Assembly (NCBI GenBank): GCA_946187865.1
Contig: CAMHST010000021.1
Span: 1 to 42,888 of the forward strand
Source of the DNA: an uncultured Bacteroidales bacterium
GTDB lineage: Bacteria; Bacteroidota; Bacteroidia; Bacteroidales; UBA932
Reading direction: 5' to 3'
Length of the DNA: 42,888 nucleotides
Shown here: piece after piece, positions 32,690 through 41,836 of the stretch
Layout of the letters: each line of letters opens with the position of its first letter
Numbering within the stretch: the first letter of the stretch is position 1
Program-made: the position numbers and the translations under genes
The notes under the pieces: model-generated
The model's database searches: none
The model's input: only the letters and a program-made list of their open reading frames with translations
Told to the model about the DNA's origin: nothing

Positions 32690-34102
32690 ATGGCAGAAAC
32701 CAAATTCAGGGTCGAAAGCGACCTTCTGGGTGAACTTCAGGTTCCCATCGATGCCTACTACGGCGTACAGACGCAGCGGGCGCTCAACAATTACAAGATT
32801 TCCACCACGCACATGTACGACTACCCGGAGTACATCATCGCGATGGCCTATGTGAAGATGGCCGCCGCCAGCGCCAACGCGGAGCTGGGCGTGCTGGACC
32901 GGAAGATCGCTGACGCCATCATCGCAGCCTGCAAGGAGATCGTGGACGGCAAGCTGTGGGACCAGTTCCCGGTGGATATGATGCAGGGCGGCGCCGGCAC
33001 CTCCGTGAACATGAACGCCAACGAGGTCATCGCCAACCGCGCCCTGGAACTGATGGGCCACCAGAAAGGCGAGTACCAGTACTGCTCCCCCAACGACCAC
33101 GTGAACTGCGCCCAGAGCACCAACGACGCGTATCCCACCGCTTTCCGTTATACCTTCTTCCGCATGAACCGTCATCTGGAAGCCGCCCTGCAGCAGCTGA
33201 TCGCCTCCTTCCGCGCCAAGGGAGAGGAATTCAAGGACATCATCAAGATGGGCCGCACCCAGCTGCAGGACGCCGTTCCCATGACTTCCGGCCAGGAATT
33301 CAATGCCTTCGCCAACAACCTGGAAGAGGAAATCGCCAACCTCAACCGCAATGCCGTGCTCCTGAAGGAAATCAACATGGGCGGAACCGCTATCGGCACC
33401 GGCCTTAATGCCGTTCCCGGTTTTGCCGAGCTGTGCACCAAGCGCCTGAGCGAGTTCTCCGGAGACAGCTTCGAGAAAGCCCCGGACCTGGTGGAAGCCA
33501 CGCCTGATACCGGCGCCTATGTAAGCTATTCCGCCGCGCTCAAACGCCTGGCTGTCAAGCTTTCCAAGATCTGCAACGACCTGCGTCTGATGGCTTCCGG
33601 TCCCCGTTGCGGCCTGCACGAGATTAACCTTCCGCCCATGGCCCCCGGTTCGTCCATCATGCCCGGCAAGGTGAACCCGGTCATTCCCGAGGTCACCAAC
33701 CAGGTCTGCTTCAAGGTAATCGGCAACGACACCGCCGTGTGTTTCGCCGCAGAGGCCGGCCAGCTGCAGCTGAACGTGATGGAGCCCGTGATCGCCCAGT
33801 GCATCCTGGAAAGCCAGACCTGGCTGATTAACGTGATGAACACCCTGCGCACCAAGTGCGTAGACGGCATCACCGTCAATGCAGAGCACTGCTACGAGAT
33901 GGTGAAGCACTCGATTGGCATTGTCACCGCCCTGAACCCTTATATCGGCTACAAGACTTCCACCAAAGTGGCCAAAGAAGCCCTGGAAACCGGCCGCAGC
34001 GTTTACGACCTGGTGCTGGAGCACGGCTACATGACCAAGGAGAAACTGGACGAGGCCCTGGATCCCAAGGCCATGACCAGCTCCCACGAACTGCTGAAAT
34101 AG
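32690..34102 (+). CDS. aspA: Aspartate ammonia-lyase
   Basis: 470 residues, full length. Converts L-aspartate to fumarate and ammonia. Family marks: [35 protein letters not shown] (substrate-binding), [24 protein letters not shown] and the signature [11 protein letters not shown] (near 320, containing the catalytic-loop Ser). The [10 protein letters not shown] loop is shared with fumarase class II, but the N-x-N-E-V-I-A-N-R and D-H-V-N wording and the operon context favour aspartase. Last gene of the operon, ending before a hairpin at 34121-34152. Confidence 0.94.
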   Translation: MAETKFRVESDLLGELQVPIDAYYGVQTQRALNNYKISTTHMYDYPEYIIAMAYVKMAAASANAELGVLDRKIADAIIAACKEIVDGKLWDQFPVDMMQGGAGTSVNMNANEVIANRALELMGHQKGEYQYCSPNDHVNCAQSTNDAYPTAFRYTFFRMNRHLEAALQQLIASFRAKGEEFKDIIKMGRTQLQDAVPMTSGQEFNAFANNLEEEIANLNRNAVLLKEINMGGTAIGTGLNAVPGFAELCTKRLSEFSGDSFEKAPDLVEATPDTGAYVSYSAALKRLAVKLSKICNDLRLMASGPRCGLHEINLPPMAPGSSIMPGKVNPVIPEVTNQVCFKVIGNDTAVCFAAEAGQLQLNVMEPVIAQCILESQTWLINVMNTLRTKCVDGITVNAEHCYEMVKHSIGIVTALNPYIGYKTSTKVAKEALETGRSVYDLVLEHGYMTKEKLDEALDPKAMTSSHELLK

Positions 34103-34120
34103 GACTTATACTTATATGTG

Positions 34121-34152
34121 AATCCGGGTGCACCATGCGGCGCACCCGGATT
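34121..34152. terminator. Hairpin between convergent aspA and DUF1963 genes
   Basis: An 11-bp perfect stem, AATCCGGGTGC (34121-34131) with GCACCCGGATT (34142-34152). T runs on either side are weak, so it may stop transcription in both directions less efficiently than the other terminators here. Confidence 0.6.
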
Positions 34153-34155
34153 TCG

Positions 34156-34767
34156 TTATTGCAGGATAGCCTTGACCCGCTTCCAGTTCCCTTTGGCGTG
34201 CTCGGCCGCGGTCCACAGGACCCGGAGGACCTCCCCTTCCGGGAACTCCAGCCCGGCGGTGCCGGAAACAATCTGCAGGAAATTCACATGGTCCGGCGCG
34301 CCGGGGCCGGGACTGCCCAGCAGACGGGTGCAGGGGGCGTCGTCCGCACAGGGCTCGAAGGTCATCTTCACGGCGGGCTCCGTCAGGGGATTGTCGTCAT
34401 CGTCCACCAGGATGGCGCTCCGGAAGGTTTCCATGTTCACGGACTTGGTGTATTTCACCACCAGCTGTTTGCGGTCCCATTCGCCGGGCCCGTTGTGGAA
34501 AGGACTCCCCCAGCCCAGATACTCGTCGATGCCGGCGAATACATAGAACATGCCCTGGTGCGGCAGGAGGCCCTCCGGATCCAGCGGGGCGATCTCCTCA
34601 CAGTCGATCTGGCAGAGGAAGGTGAGCGGATAGTCGTAACTTTCCCCGTCTTCCTCTACATGGGCAAGCGGGTATTCCATGTCGGCGGGGAGGTCCGGGT
34701 CTCCCCACCACTTCGACGAGCAGAAAAGCTCTGTCTCGGAAGGTTCCAAATTGATTTTTATGGCCAT
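34156..34767 (-). CDS. DUF1963 family cytosolic protein
   Basis: 203 residues from the ATG at 34767, preceded by an exact -7 box at 34786-34793. The sequence has the DUF1963 pattern: KWWGDPDLPADMEYP near the N-terminus, LTFLCQIDCEEIAPLDPEGLLPHQGMFYVFAG, a middle WDRKQLVVKYTKS and a C-terminal LLGSPGPGAPDHVNFLQI block. No signal peptide or TM. The biochemical role of the family is unknown. It is convergent with aspA and divergent from the PspC gene, with no operon partner. Confidence 0.8.
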   Translation of the reverse strand: MAIKINLEPSETELFCSSKWWGDPDLPADMEYPLAHVEEDGESYDYPLTFLCQIDCEEIAPLDPEGLLPHQGMFYVFAGIDEYLGWGSPFHNGPGEWDRKQLVVKYTKSVNMETFRSAILVDDDDNPLTEPAVKMTFEPCADDAPCTRLLGSPGPGAPDHVNFLQIVSGTAGLEFPEGEVLRVLWTAAEHAKGNWKRVKAILQ

Positions 34768-34785
34768 AATTATAGGTTTTCGGTC

Positions 34786-34793
34786 CAAAGATA
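34786..34793 (-). promoter_or_regulatory. -7 promoter element for DUF1963
   Basis: TATCTTTG on the minus strand, exact consensus, 18 bases before the ATG at 34767. Confidence 0.6.
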
Positions 34794-34823
34794 CAAATTT
34801 TTTGAAAATTTAGGTACTTTGTC

Positions 34824-34855
34824 TTGCAAGGTATTGAAAAAAATTTATATCTTTG
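34824..34855 (+). promoter_or_regulatory. Promoter for the pspC-padR-pspC cluster
   Basis: -33 TTG at 34824-34826, a 21-base spacer and -7 TATCTTTG at 34848-34855 (exact consensus), 21 bases before the ATG at 34877. Confidence 0.65.
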
Positions 34856-34876
34856 CATCGACAAATATTTTGAGAA

Positions 34877-35476
34877 ATGAAAAAAGTTACCAATGCCTGT
34901 ATCGGAGGGCGCAATTTCACCCTCGACGAGGATGCCTACAACCGCCTGTCGGCCTATCTGTCACATTTCCGCGCCAAGCTCACCGTTTCTGAACTTCAGA
35001 AAGGAGAGGTCATGGAAGAGATTGAAGGACGGATCGCAGAACTGTTTTACCAGGAAGTGGGAGAAAGTTCCCGCGTGGTTTCCTTGGCGCTGGTGGAAAA
35101 AGTGACCTCCACGCTGGGCATGCCGGACGGCTCGGCAGAGAACAGTGCAGGAGCCTCCTATGCTTCCGGCGACTACACCGCCCGTGAAAGCGGAAAGGCC
35201 CCGAAGAAACTCTATCGGGACAAATGGGAAAAGCGCCTGGGCGGCGTGTGCGCCGGCCTTTCCTGGTATTTCGACGTGGACGTCACCCTGATCCGCGTGC
35301 TGATGCTGGTGGCGCTGCTGTGCGGATCGGCCGGATTCTGGGTGTACGTGATCCTGTGGATTGCCATCCCGGCGGCCGACACGCCCGCCAAACAGTGCGA
35401 GATGCAAGGCATCCCCGCCACGGCAGAGAATATGGCACGCTTTGCCCGCAGTGCCAAAGAGGACTATAAAAAGTAG
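34877..35476 (+). CDS. PspC-domain membrane protein (short form)
   Basis: 199 residues. An N-terminal soluble module (1-75; IGGRNFTLDEDAYNRLSAYL, EVMEEIEGRIAELF) is the one seen before PspC domains in Bacteroidota. A linker leads to PspC (about 110-170): KRLGGVCAGLSWYFDVDVTLIRVLMLVALL and one or two TM helices (about 142-168, including WVYVILWIAIPAAD). In Proteobacteria PspC is a membrane anchor that senses envelope stress. The same N-module and PspC occur in the protein at 35809-36828. It begins the operon with PadR. Confidence 0.85.
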   Translation: MKKVTNACIGGRNFTLDEDAYNRLSAYLSHFRAKLTVSELQKGEVMEEIEGRIAELFYQEVGESSRVVSLALVEKVTSTLGMPDGSAENSAGASYASGDYTARESGKAPKKLYRDKWEKRLGGVCAGLSWYFDVDVTLIRVLMLVALLCGSAGFWVYVILWIAIPAADTPAKQCEMQGIPATAENMARFARSAKEDYKK

Positions 35477-35482
35477 AAGCGC

Positions 35483-35812
35483 ATGGAAACCACAAGTGAC
35501 AATATCCGCGCACAGATGCGGAAAGGGGTGCTGGAATACTGCATTCTGAGCATCCTGAACAAGCAGGAAGCCTATGCTTCCAGTATCCTGGAAGAGCTGA
35601 AAAAGGCCAACATGATTGTGGTGGAAGGGACGCTGTATCCCCTTCTGATCCGGCAGAAAAACCAGGGCCTGCTCTCTTACCGCTGGGAGGAATCCCCCCA
35701 GGGGCCGCCGCGCAAGTATTACGTAATCACCGACAAGGGGCGCTCCCAGCTTGGGGAGATGGATTCGGCCTGGCAGGAAATGGTGGACAGTATTGAAACC
35801 TTACGGAAATGA
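35483..35812 (+). CDS. PadR-family transcriptional regulator
   Basis: 109 residues, a single winged-helix domain: MRKGVLEYCILSILNKQEAYASSILEELKKANMIVVEGTLYPLLIRQKNQGLLSYRWEESPQGPPRKYYVITDKG in outline, where the T-L-Y-P-x-L recognition helix and the PPRKYY wing are PadR hallmarks. PadR proteins repress their own operon until a ligand binds. It lies between two PspC genes and overlaps the second by 4 bases (ATGA), which suggests control of the cluster by a negative feedback loop. Confidence 0.92.
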   Translation: METTSDNIRAQMRKGVLEYCILSILNKQEAYASSILEELKKANMIVVEGTLYPLLIRQKNQGLLSYRWEESPQGPPRKYYVITDKGRSQLGEMDSAWQEMVDSIETLRK

Positions 35813-36828
35813 AAGAAATAGAGAAAGTGAGCATCGGAGGCTATGCCTTCACGCTCGAAAAAGACGCCGCCGCACTGGCGCAGGAATACCTCTCCTCCCT
35901 GGAAACCCACTACCTTCAGCAGGAAGGCGGCAAGGAGGTCATGGAAGGAATCGAAGAGCGCATGGCCGAGCTGCTGCTGGAGAAATGCGGCACGTCCGGC
36001 GTAGGCTCCGAGGCCGACATCCGCAGCATCATCGACATCATCGGCCGGCCGGAAAAGATTGAGGAGGAAGACCCGGAGCCCGGTCCGGAGCCGGAAAAGC
36101 CCCGCCGGAAACTGTACCGCAACCTGGAGAACAAACAGCTGGGCGGCGTGTGCAGCGGCCTGGCCACCTACTTCGACATAGACGTGGTCTGGCTGCGGCT
36201 GGGATTCGCCATCCTTACGGCGGTAAACTTCTTCGCCGGGGCGGAAAGCGGCATCTGGAGCCTCTCGGTCCCCTTTATTTACCTGATTCTATGGGTAGCC
36301 ATGCCCGCCGCCCGCACCGCGCAGGAGCGTTGGGCCATGAAGGGAGACAACGGTTCGCTGGACGACATCCAGCGCAATGTGCGCAGCGGCATCCGGGAAA
36401 TGGGAGACACGGCCAGGGAGGTGGTCCGCTCCGATGGAGCCAAGACCATGGGGAAGGTCTTCCTCATCGTGATCGGCCTGATCCTGCTGGTAACCGGCAC
36501 CTCGGGGCTGGCTTCCCTCTCCGTGCTGGGGCTCAAGGGGAATGAACTCTTCGGCACCCAGTACTTGGGATTCCTGGACCAGCTGGCCGACCATGCCCCC
36601 GCCGCCTTGAACATGCTGGAAACGCCCTGGGTGGTGGCACTGGCCGCCCTCGCCGTCATCCTCCCCTTCGTGGGGATGCTCTACGGCGGCATCCAGCTCA
36701 TCTTCGGCTTCAAATCCCCTTCATGGCGCCCCGGACTGGTCATTTTCATCCTCTGGCTCATAGACCTCATCGTCCTGCTGGTGCTGGGCTGCGCCACCAT
36801 GATTTCCACGGAAATGATCTCTGTGTAA
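35809..36828 (+). CDS. PspC-domain membrane protein (long form)
   Basis: 339 residues. The N-terminal module (1-80; IGGYAFTLEKDAAALAQEYL, EVMEGIEERMAELLLE) and PspC domain (about 98-165; KQLGGVCSGLATYFDIDVVWLRLGFAIL) parallel the short form at 34877, so the two are paralogs. A basic linker (GAKTMGKVF near 206-214) leads to three further TM segments (about 214-236, 270-292 and 305-330). The extra TM bundle has no known function. The terminator at 36855-36888 follows. Confidence 0.85.
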   Translation: MKEIEKVSIGGYAFTLEKDAAALAQEYLSSLETHYLQQEGGKEVMEGIEERMAELLLEKCGTSGVGSEADIRSIIDIIGRPEKIEEEDPEPGPEPEKPRRKLYRNLENKQLGGVCSGLATYFDIDVVWLRLGFAILTAVNFFAGAESGIWSLSVPFIYLILWVAMPAARTAQERWAMKGDNGSLDDIQRNVRSGIREMGDTAREVVRSDGAKTMGKVFLIVIGLILLVTGTSGLASLSVLGLKGNELFGTQYLGFLDQLADHAPAALNMLETPWVVALAALAVILPFVGMLYGGIQLIFGFKSPSWRPGLVIFILWLIDLIVLLVLGCATMISTEMISV

Positions 36829-36854
36829 ACTGTTATAAATTAGTTAGTTATGCT

Positions 36855-36888
36855 AATCCCCCGCTGGCAAAGTGCAGCGGGGGATTTT
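36855..36888 (+). terminator. Intrinsic terminator after the PspC cluster
   Basis: A 12-bp perfect stem AATCCCCCGCTG (36855-36866) with CAGCGGGGGATT (36875-36886), an 8-base loop and a short T run. Confidence 0.82.
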
Positions 36889-36993
36889 CGTAGATAACTG
36901 AGCGACAGGCGTTTCCTTAAAACAGCGAAGGAAAAATGCCGCCCGAGCCCCAAGCCGTGAAGGGTGGAAATAGGGTTTTTGACGAATTCTTCT

Positions 36994-37001
36994 TATATTT
37001 G
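36994..37001 (+). promoter_or_regulatory. -7 promoter element for porin_10 and mltF-like
   Basis: TATATTTG, an exact TAnnTTTG match. Only 6 bases separate it from the ATG at 37008, so the mRNA would start at or near the start codon. Confidence 0.6.
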
Positions 37002-37007
37002 CAAGTT

Positions 37008-39728
37008 ATGGCAAAGTTTTGGTCGGACATACTGGTGCCTGTAGCCATCGCAGGAGCCGTTGCAGCCCAGACCCTGGGAGTGGAAATATCCCGGGCGTCG
37101 CGGCTGCATGCGTGGTTCCCCGGCGCCGTGCGGGACACTCTGGTGCAACAGGACACCCAGCCCGGCAAGCATTCCGCGGCAACCCTTCCGGACTCCCTAA
37201 AAGCCGCAGCCGACAGCCTTAAAGACATTCCGGACTCCCTGAGAGCCGCCACCGACAGCCTGCAGGAAGAAGAAGAGGCCTGGTTTTTTGCCGACGAGCC
37301 CCAGGCGGACACTACGCCTAAAATCATGGCCCGGGACACCATGAAGGTCCCGGACAGCCTCCGCCTGACAGACCCGTTCCGCTACCAGTGGTATGTGGCC
37401 CTGAAAGACTCCCTCACCCACCGGATTGTCGTGGACTCGCTCATCGCAGAGGGAGACAGCCTGCTCTGGCCCCGGATAGACTCCATCTACCTGGCCGATT
37501 CAGCCGCTTTCCAGAAGGAGAAGTTCGACAAGTGGTACGCCGGTTTGTCCAAGCGGGAGCGCAAACGCTACGACTACGAGCACTACAAGCTGCCCGCCAT
37601 CATACATCGGCAAGACTCCATCCAGCATATCAAAGACAGCATCAAGAACATCCGGGACAGCATCCGGGAAAACACGCCCCGTATCCTGGAAACGGCCTTC
37701 CTGCCGGATTCGCTCTACTACAAGCGTCTGGTCACCTGGCGGCATAACCGCCTGAATAACAAGGTGGAGCCTTTCTACTGGGACACCACGGCCAACTACC
37801 ACTTCTACGACTACCCCTTCATGCGGGAAGACGTAGGCGCCAGCTGGCTGGGCATGCCCGGCTCGGCCGTGCAAACCTATAACTATTTCAAGCGGAACCA
37901 GGATGAATCCGTGAGTTTCTATGCCCCCTACGAGGGCTGGACCTACACGCCTTCCAACCTCCCCATGTTCAATACCAAGACGCCCTACACGGAGCTGGAG
38001 TATTACGGGAACCTGTTCGCCAACAGCTCGGTCAGCGCAGACTCCTACCGCGTCTTCACCACCCAGAATATCCTGCCGGAACTGAATGTAGCCTTGGAAA
38101 TGAAGCGTTACGGCGGTGCCGGTACCCTCAAAAACGAGCAGACGGCCAACCGCAGCTATGTGGTAGCCGGGAACTATCTGGGCAAGAAGTACCTGGCCCA
38201 CGGCGGCATGATCATCAACCTGCTCACCCGCCAGGAAAGCGGCGGCGTCCAGGACAACTTCTGGGTCCGGGACACCACGGTGGACGCCCGTGAAATAGAG
38301 GTGAACCTGGCAGCCGCATCCAACCGCTATACCAAACGGAGTTTCTTCTTCGACCAGAGCTACCGCATCCCCTTCGAATTCATCGAAAGGCTCCGTCACC
38401 GGAAAGACACGAGCTGGGTCCCGGCAGACACCCTCAACACGAATGTCACCACGGGCTTTATCGGCACCTCGTCGGAGTACACGACGTATTCCAAGAAATA
38501 TGTAGACCAGACCTCGTCGGCCTTGTCCTCCTTCTACAACGACGTGTTCAACATCAATCCGTCCAAGAGCACAGACTCCATGCGGGTGGCCCGGCTGGAC
38601 AACCGCGTGTTCGTCCGCCTGCAGCCCTGGAGCGAAGACGCCGTCGTGTCCAAAGTGGAAGGCGGTATCGGAGACCGCCTGCAGACCTTCTACCACTTCC
38701 AGCCGGGAGACTATCTGAAAAAACCGGCCAACGTCAACTGGAACACCCTGTATACGTATGTCGGGGCCGAGGGCAGGCTGAAAAAGTACCTGGAATGGGA
38801 TGCGATGGGCATGTACAACTTTGCAGGATATGAGGCCAACGACTTTGCCGTGAAAGCCAATGCCCGGATCAACTTCTTCCCGTTCCGGCGGCATCCGGGA
38901 AGCCCGCTGTCCGTGGGCGCCCACTTCGAAACCACGCTGAAGGAGCCCGGCTTCTACGAGCAGCAGCTGTACAGCAACCACTACAACTGGAACAACGAAT
39001 TCGGAAAAATCTCCAGCACCCGCGTCACCGGCATGGTAAACATCCCCCGCTGGCGGCTGAATGCATCGGTCGGATATGCGCTGGAGGCCGGAAACATCTA
39101 TTACGACACCCTGGGCATCGTCCGGCAAAACACCACGCCCATGAGCGTCCTGTCGGCCGCCCTCAGGAAAGACTTCGTCCTGGGCCCTGTCCACCTGGAA
39201 AACAGCGCCCTCTTCCAACTATCCTCCAATCAGGAGGTTATTCCACTTCCCGCCCTGGCTCTGAACCTGCGCTGGTACCTGCAACTGGTTGTCGTGGATC
39301 CTAAGACCATGATCATGCAGCTGGGCGCCAACGCCCGCTATACCACCCAGTGGTACGCCCCGTCCTTCAATCCGGTGGCGGGCGTATTCATGGCCCAGAA
39401 TCAGGAGCTCTACGGCAACTGCCCCGTCTTCGACGTTTTCATCAACCTGCAGTGGAAGAAAGCCTGTATCTTCCTAAAGCTGGAAAACGCCGGAAACGGC
39501 TGGCCGAACGAGCGGAAAGACTATTTCACCGCCCACCACTACATCCAAACCCCCACAGCCATCAAATTCGGCATTTCCTGGCCCTTCTACCCGCGTCTGG
39601 GCAAGCAGAAGACCCTGTCTGAGCGGGCCGGCAGTTCCGGACTTGGCGGCGGAGGCGGATTCGGCGGACTCGGAGGCGGTTCTTCGTCCGGAGGACTTGG
39701 CGGCATGCTCGGAAACATGGGACGCTGA
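37008..39728 (+). CDS. Putative porin (Porin_10-type outer-membrane beta-barrel)
   Basis: 906 residues from the ATG at 37008; the promoter box 6 bases upstream excludes the longer form. An N-terminal hydrophobic segment (ILVPVAIAGAVAAQTLG) acts as a signal. It is followed by a low-complexity linker (about 50-180) with repeated D-S-L/D-S-I units (PDSLKAAADSLKDIPDSL and IKDSIKNIRDSI), probably periplasmic. From about 270 on, the protein is a beta-barrel with alternating aromatic strands and family phrases such as ERFWVRD-like loops and YPRLGKQ near the end. The last 35 or so residues are Gly-rich. Bacteroidota annotate this family simply as putative porin; transported cargo is unknown. The transglycosylase gene starts inside its stop codon (TGATG). 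Confidence 0.82.
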   Translation: MAKFWSDILVPVAIAGAVAAQTLGVEISRASRLHAWFPGAVRDTLVQQDTQPGKHSAATLPDSLKAAADSLKDIPDSLRAATDSLQEEEEAWFFADEPQADTTPKIMARDTMKVPDSLRLTDPFRYQWYVALKDSLTHRIVVDSLIAEGDSLLWPRIDSIYLADSAAFQKEKFDKWYAGLSKRERKRYDYEHYKLPAIIHRQDSIQHIKDSIKNIRDSIRENTPRILETAFLPDSLYYKRLVTWRHNRLNNKVEPFYWDTTANYHFYDYPFMREDVGASWLGMPGSAVQTYNYFKRNQDESVSFYAPYEGWTYTPSNLPMFNTKTPYTELEYYGNLFANSSVSADSYRVFTTQNILPELNVALEMKRYGGAGTLKNEQTANRSYVVAGNYLGKKYLAHGGMIINLLTRQESGGVQDNFWVRDTTVDAREIEVNLAAASNRYTKRSFFFDQSYRIPFEFIERLRHRKDTSWVPADTLNTNVTTGFIGTSSEYTTYSKKYVDQTSSALSSFYNDVFNINPSKSTDSMRVARLDNRVFVRLQPWSEDAVVSKVEGGIGDRLQTFYHFQPGDYLKKPANVNWNTLYTYVGAEGRLKKYLEWDAMGMYNFAGYEANDFAVKANARINFFPFRRHPGSPLSVGAHFETTLKEPGFYEQQLYSNHYNWNNEFGKISSTRVTGMVNIPRWRLNASVGYALEAGNIYYDTLGIVRQNTTPMSVLSAALRKDFVLGPVHLENSALFQLSSNQEVIPLPALALNLRWYLQLVVVDPKTMIMQLGANARYTTQWYAPSFNPVAGVFMAQNQELYGNCPVFDVFINLQWKKACIFLKLENAGNGWPNERKDYFTAHHYIQTPTAIKFGISWPFYPRLGKQKTLSERAGSSGLGGGGGFGGLGGGSSSGGLGGMLGNMGR

Positions 39729-40672
39729 TGAAGCCCTCCTACAAAGGATATCTGCTGATTGCGCTGGCGTCGCTGCTGCTCCTGCTCATTCCCAGGAAAC
39801 AGCACCACAGCCCGATGCAACTTCGCCCGCAAGACACCCTCCGCTGCATCCTTCCCTGGGAAGGGGCGGCCATGGAGCAGGCGCTGGTACAGAAATTCAC
39901 CGGAGACAACGACGTGGCCTGCACCATCACCGTAGCCGAAGAAGGCCCCGACTACCTGGATTCCCTCGTGGACGGGACCGTAGACCTGGTGGTCCTCCCC
40001 AAGGCCGATTCCCTTCCGGAAGCCTTGGCGGCCACCCGCCCTTTCCCGGACGGAACCGTCTGGATACTCCGGAAAGAAGACACCAAGGCCCTGATGCTGA
40101 TGAACCGCTGGATCGGAGAACTGTCGGCCGAAGCCCGTTTCCACCAACTCCAGAAAGACTACCTGAAAGGAAAAACCGTCCACCTGACCACCATCAGCAG
40201 CTACGACGCCCTGGTCAAGCAATACGCGGCGGCCATCGGCTGGGACTGGCGCCTTCTGAGCGCCATCATCTACCGGGAATCCCGCTTCCACGCCGACGCC
40301 AACTCACACAAAGGCGCCCTGGGCCTGATGCAGATCCGCAGCAGCCGATACAGCGCCGACACGCTGCTGATTCCATCCGTGAACCTCTCGGTGGGCACCA
40401 CCTATCTGAAACGGCTGCAGAACATGTTTACAGGAACGGCGGCCGACACCACCGAGTGCATCAAATTCACCCTGGCGGCTTATAACGCAGGAGAAGGGAA
40501 AATTCTGAGGACCATCCAGACGGCCCGGGAGAAAGGCGTGGACGCCACCCGCTGGGACAGTGTCGCCTCCGTCATCCCGGACGTCCCGGGGTTCAAAGGC
40601 ACCCAGACGCTGGTGTACGTAGAAGACGTCCTGGATATCTACGCCTTCTACACCCGGTTCTATCCGCAGTAA
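39728..40672 (+). CDS. MltF-like lytic transglycosylase with N-terminal solute-binding-like domain
   Basis: 314 residues. N-terminal TM/signal (GYLLIALASLLLLL), a domain at about 35-145 with the layout of a solute-binding domain (DTLRCILPW, DGTVDLVVL), and an SLT lysozyme-like domain from about 165: YRESRF with catalytic E184, GALGLMQ (196-202) and AYNAGEG (251-257). That order is the one of MltF, which cleaves the glycan backbone of peptidoglycan by transglycosylation. The start codon overlaps the porin stop (TGATG), which couples the two genes; local wall opening for barrel insertion is a possible reason. Closest family is MltF, but the N-domain is shortened. Confidence 0.85.
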   Translation: MKPSYKGYLLIALASLLLLLIPRKQHHSPMQLRPQDTLRCILPWEGAAMEQALVQKFTGDNDVACTITVAEEGPDYLDSLVDGTVDLVVLPKADSLPEALAATRPFPDGTVWILRKEDTKALMLMNRWIGELSAEARFHQLQKDYLKGKTVHLTTISSYDALVKQYAAAIGWDWRLLSAIIYRESRFHADANSHKGALGLMQIRSSRYSADTLLIPSVNLSVGTTYLKRLQNMFTGTAADTTECIKFTLAAYNAGEGKILRTIQTAREKGVDATRWDSVASVIPDVPGFKGTQTLVYVEDVLDIYAFYTRFYPQ

Positions 40673-41830
40673 TCAGTCGGCCTTGACCGTCTGGGCGGGG
40701 TCTATCCGGGAAACATAGCGGGCGGTAAGCCACAGCATGGCCAGAATGACCAGAAAAGCCATGATGTCGGCAGCCAGAATCCAGAGCAGATTCACATGCA
40801 CCGGCACATACGAGACAAAATAATTGGCCGGATCCAGGGGAATCAGGTGCGTAGTTCCCTGAACCAGGCAGAAAAGCAGGGCCAGGGCATTGCCGATAAG
40901 CATGCCCTTGAGCACCACGCCGGCACCCACCCGCACGAAAACCCCGCCCACGGCCTTGTCGTCCATGCCCAGGGTTTTTAGCGTTCCGATCGTGGAGATG
41001 TTCCTGAGCAGCAGGATCAGCAGCCCCGAAACCATATTGAAGCCGGCGACCACCGTCATCAGCAGGAGAATCACCAGCACATTGAAATCCAGCAGCTCCA
41101 GCCAATCGAACACCTGGGGATACTGCCGACGGGAGGAGCTTACGTACAAGTCTTCCTCTTCGGGGACTCCGCTGTCCAGCAGGATGGCACCCACCTGCGC
41201 GGAAATCCCGTCCAACGCTTCCTGGCCGCGATAGGTGTCGGCCACCTCCACTTCCAGGCAGGACACCTGATCCGTGTCCCAGCCGTTCAGGCGCTGCATG
41301 TCTTCCAGGTTGGCATAGATCAGGAGGTTGTCGTCCATCTCTATCAGGTCGCGGTGGACGGCGCTGATCCTGAAGCGGCGCACCCGCACCCGTTCCCCGA
41401 TAAAATATGTGGTGAGCTGGTCCCCCACCCCCACGCCCAGGATGCGGGAAAGCCGCTCCGGGACAGAGACGAAGAGGGAGGAGTCGGCCCGTTCAACGCC
41501 TTTGACCAGCACCCCGTGGATGATGTCTCCATTTTTGACCACGCCGCTTCTGAGCACGACAGGACGGATGTCCCGGACGCCCGGGACCGATAAAATGGCC
41601 GCCCGGGAGGGGAGATTGCGCGAAATGGACGCCATCTCCCCTTCTGAACGGTCTTGCGGTTGAATCCGGATGTCTCCGGTCATCTGGGCTACGCCGCTGC
41701 GCACGGCCCGGCGGAAGCCCGACGACACGGCCACGGCGACAATCATCACCAGGAAACTGACGGCGATGGCAATCACCGCCACATTTCCCTGGAAGGAAAG
41801 CTTCCGCGCTATGAAGCGGCCAGCCTCCAT
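40673..41830 (-). CDS. LolC/LolE-type ABC permease (FtsX-like)
   Basis: 385 residues, four TM helices in the LolC/E order: one near 18-38, a long periplasmic domain (about 40-240) and three near 245-275, 303-330 and 350-372. The second half has the FtsX fold signatures NVLVILLLMTVVAGFNMVSGLLILLLRNISTIGTLKTLGM (typical L-K-T-L-G-M loop that contacts the ATPase). Lol permeases extract lipoproteins from the inner membrane for transfer to the outer membrane, or serve related MacB-like export. The partner ATPase gene is not in the window. It begins 6 bases after the M13 peptidase stop, in the same direction. Confidence 0.85.
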   Translation of the reverse strand: MEAGRFIARKLSFQGNVAVIAIAVSFLVMIVAVAVSSGFRRAVRSGVAQMTGDIRIQPQDRSEGEMASISRNLPSRAAILSVPGVRDIRPVVLRSGVVKNGDIIHGVLVKGVERADSSLFVSVPERLSRILGVGVGDQLTTYFIGERVRVRRFRISAVHRDLIEMDDNLLIYANLEDMQRLNGWDTDQVSCLEVEVADTYRGQEALDGISAQVGAILLDSGVPEEEDLYVSSSRRQYPQVFDWLELLDFNVLVILLLMTVVAGFNMVSGLLILLLRNISTIGTLKTLGMDDKAVGGVFVRVGAGVVLKGMLIGNALALLFCLVQGTTHLIPLDPANYFVSYVPVHVNLLWILAADIMAFLVILAMLWLTARYVSRIDPAQTVKAD

Positions 41831-41836
41831 GCGGGA

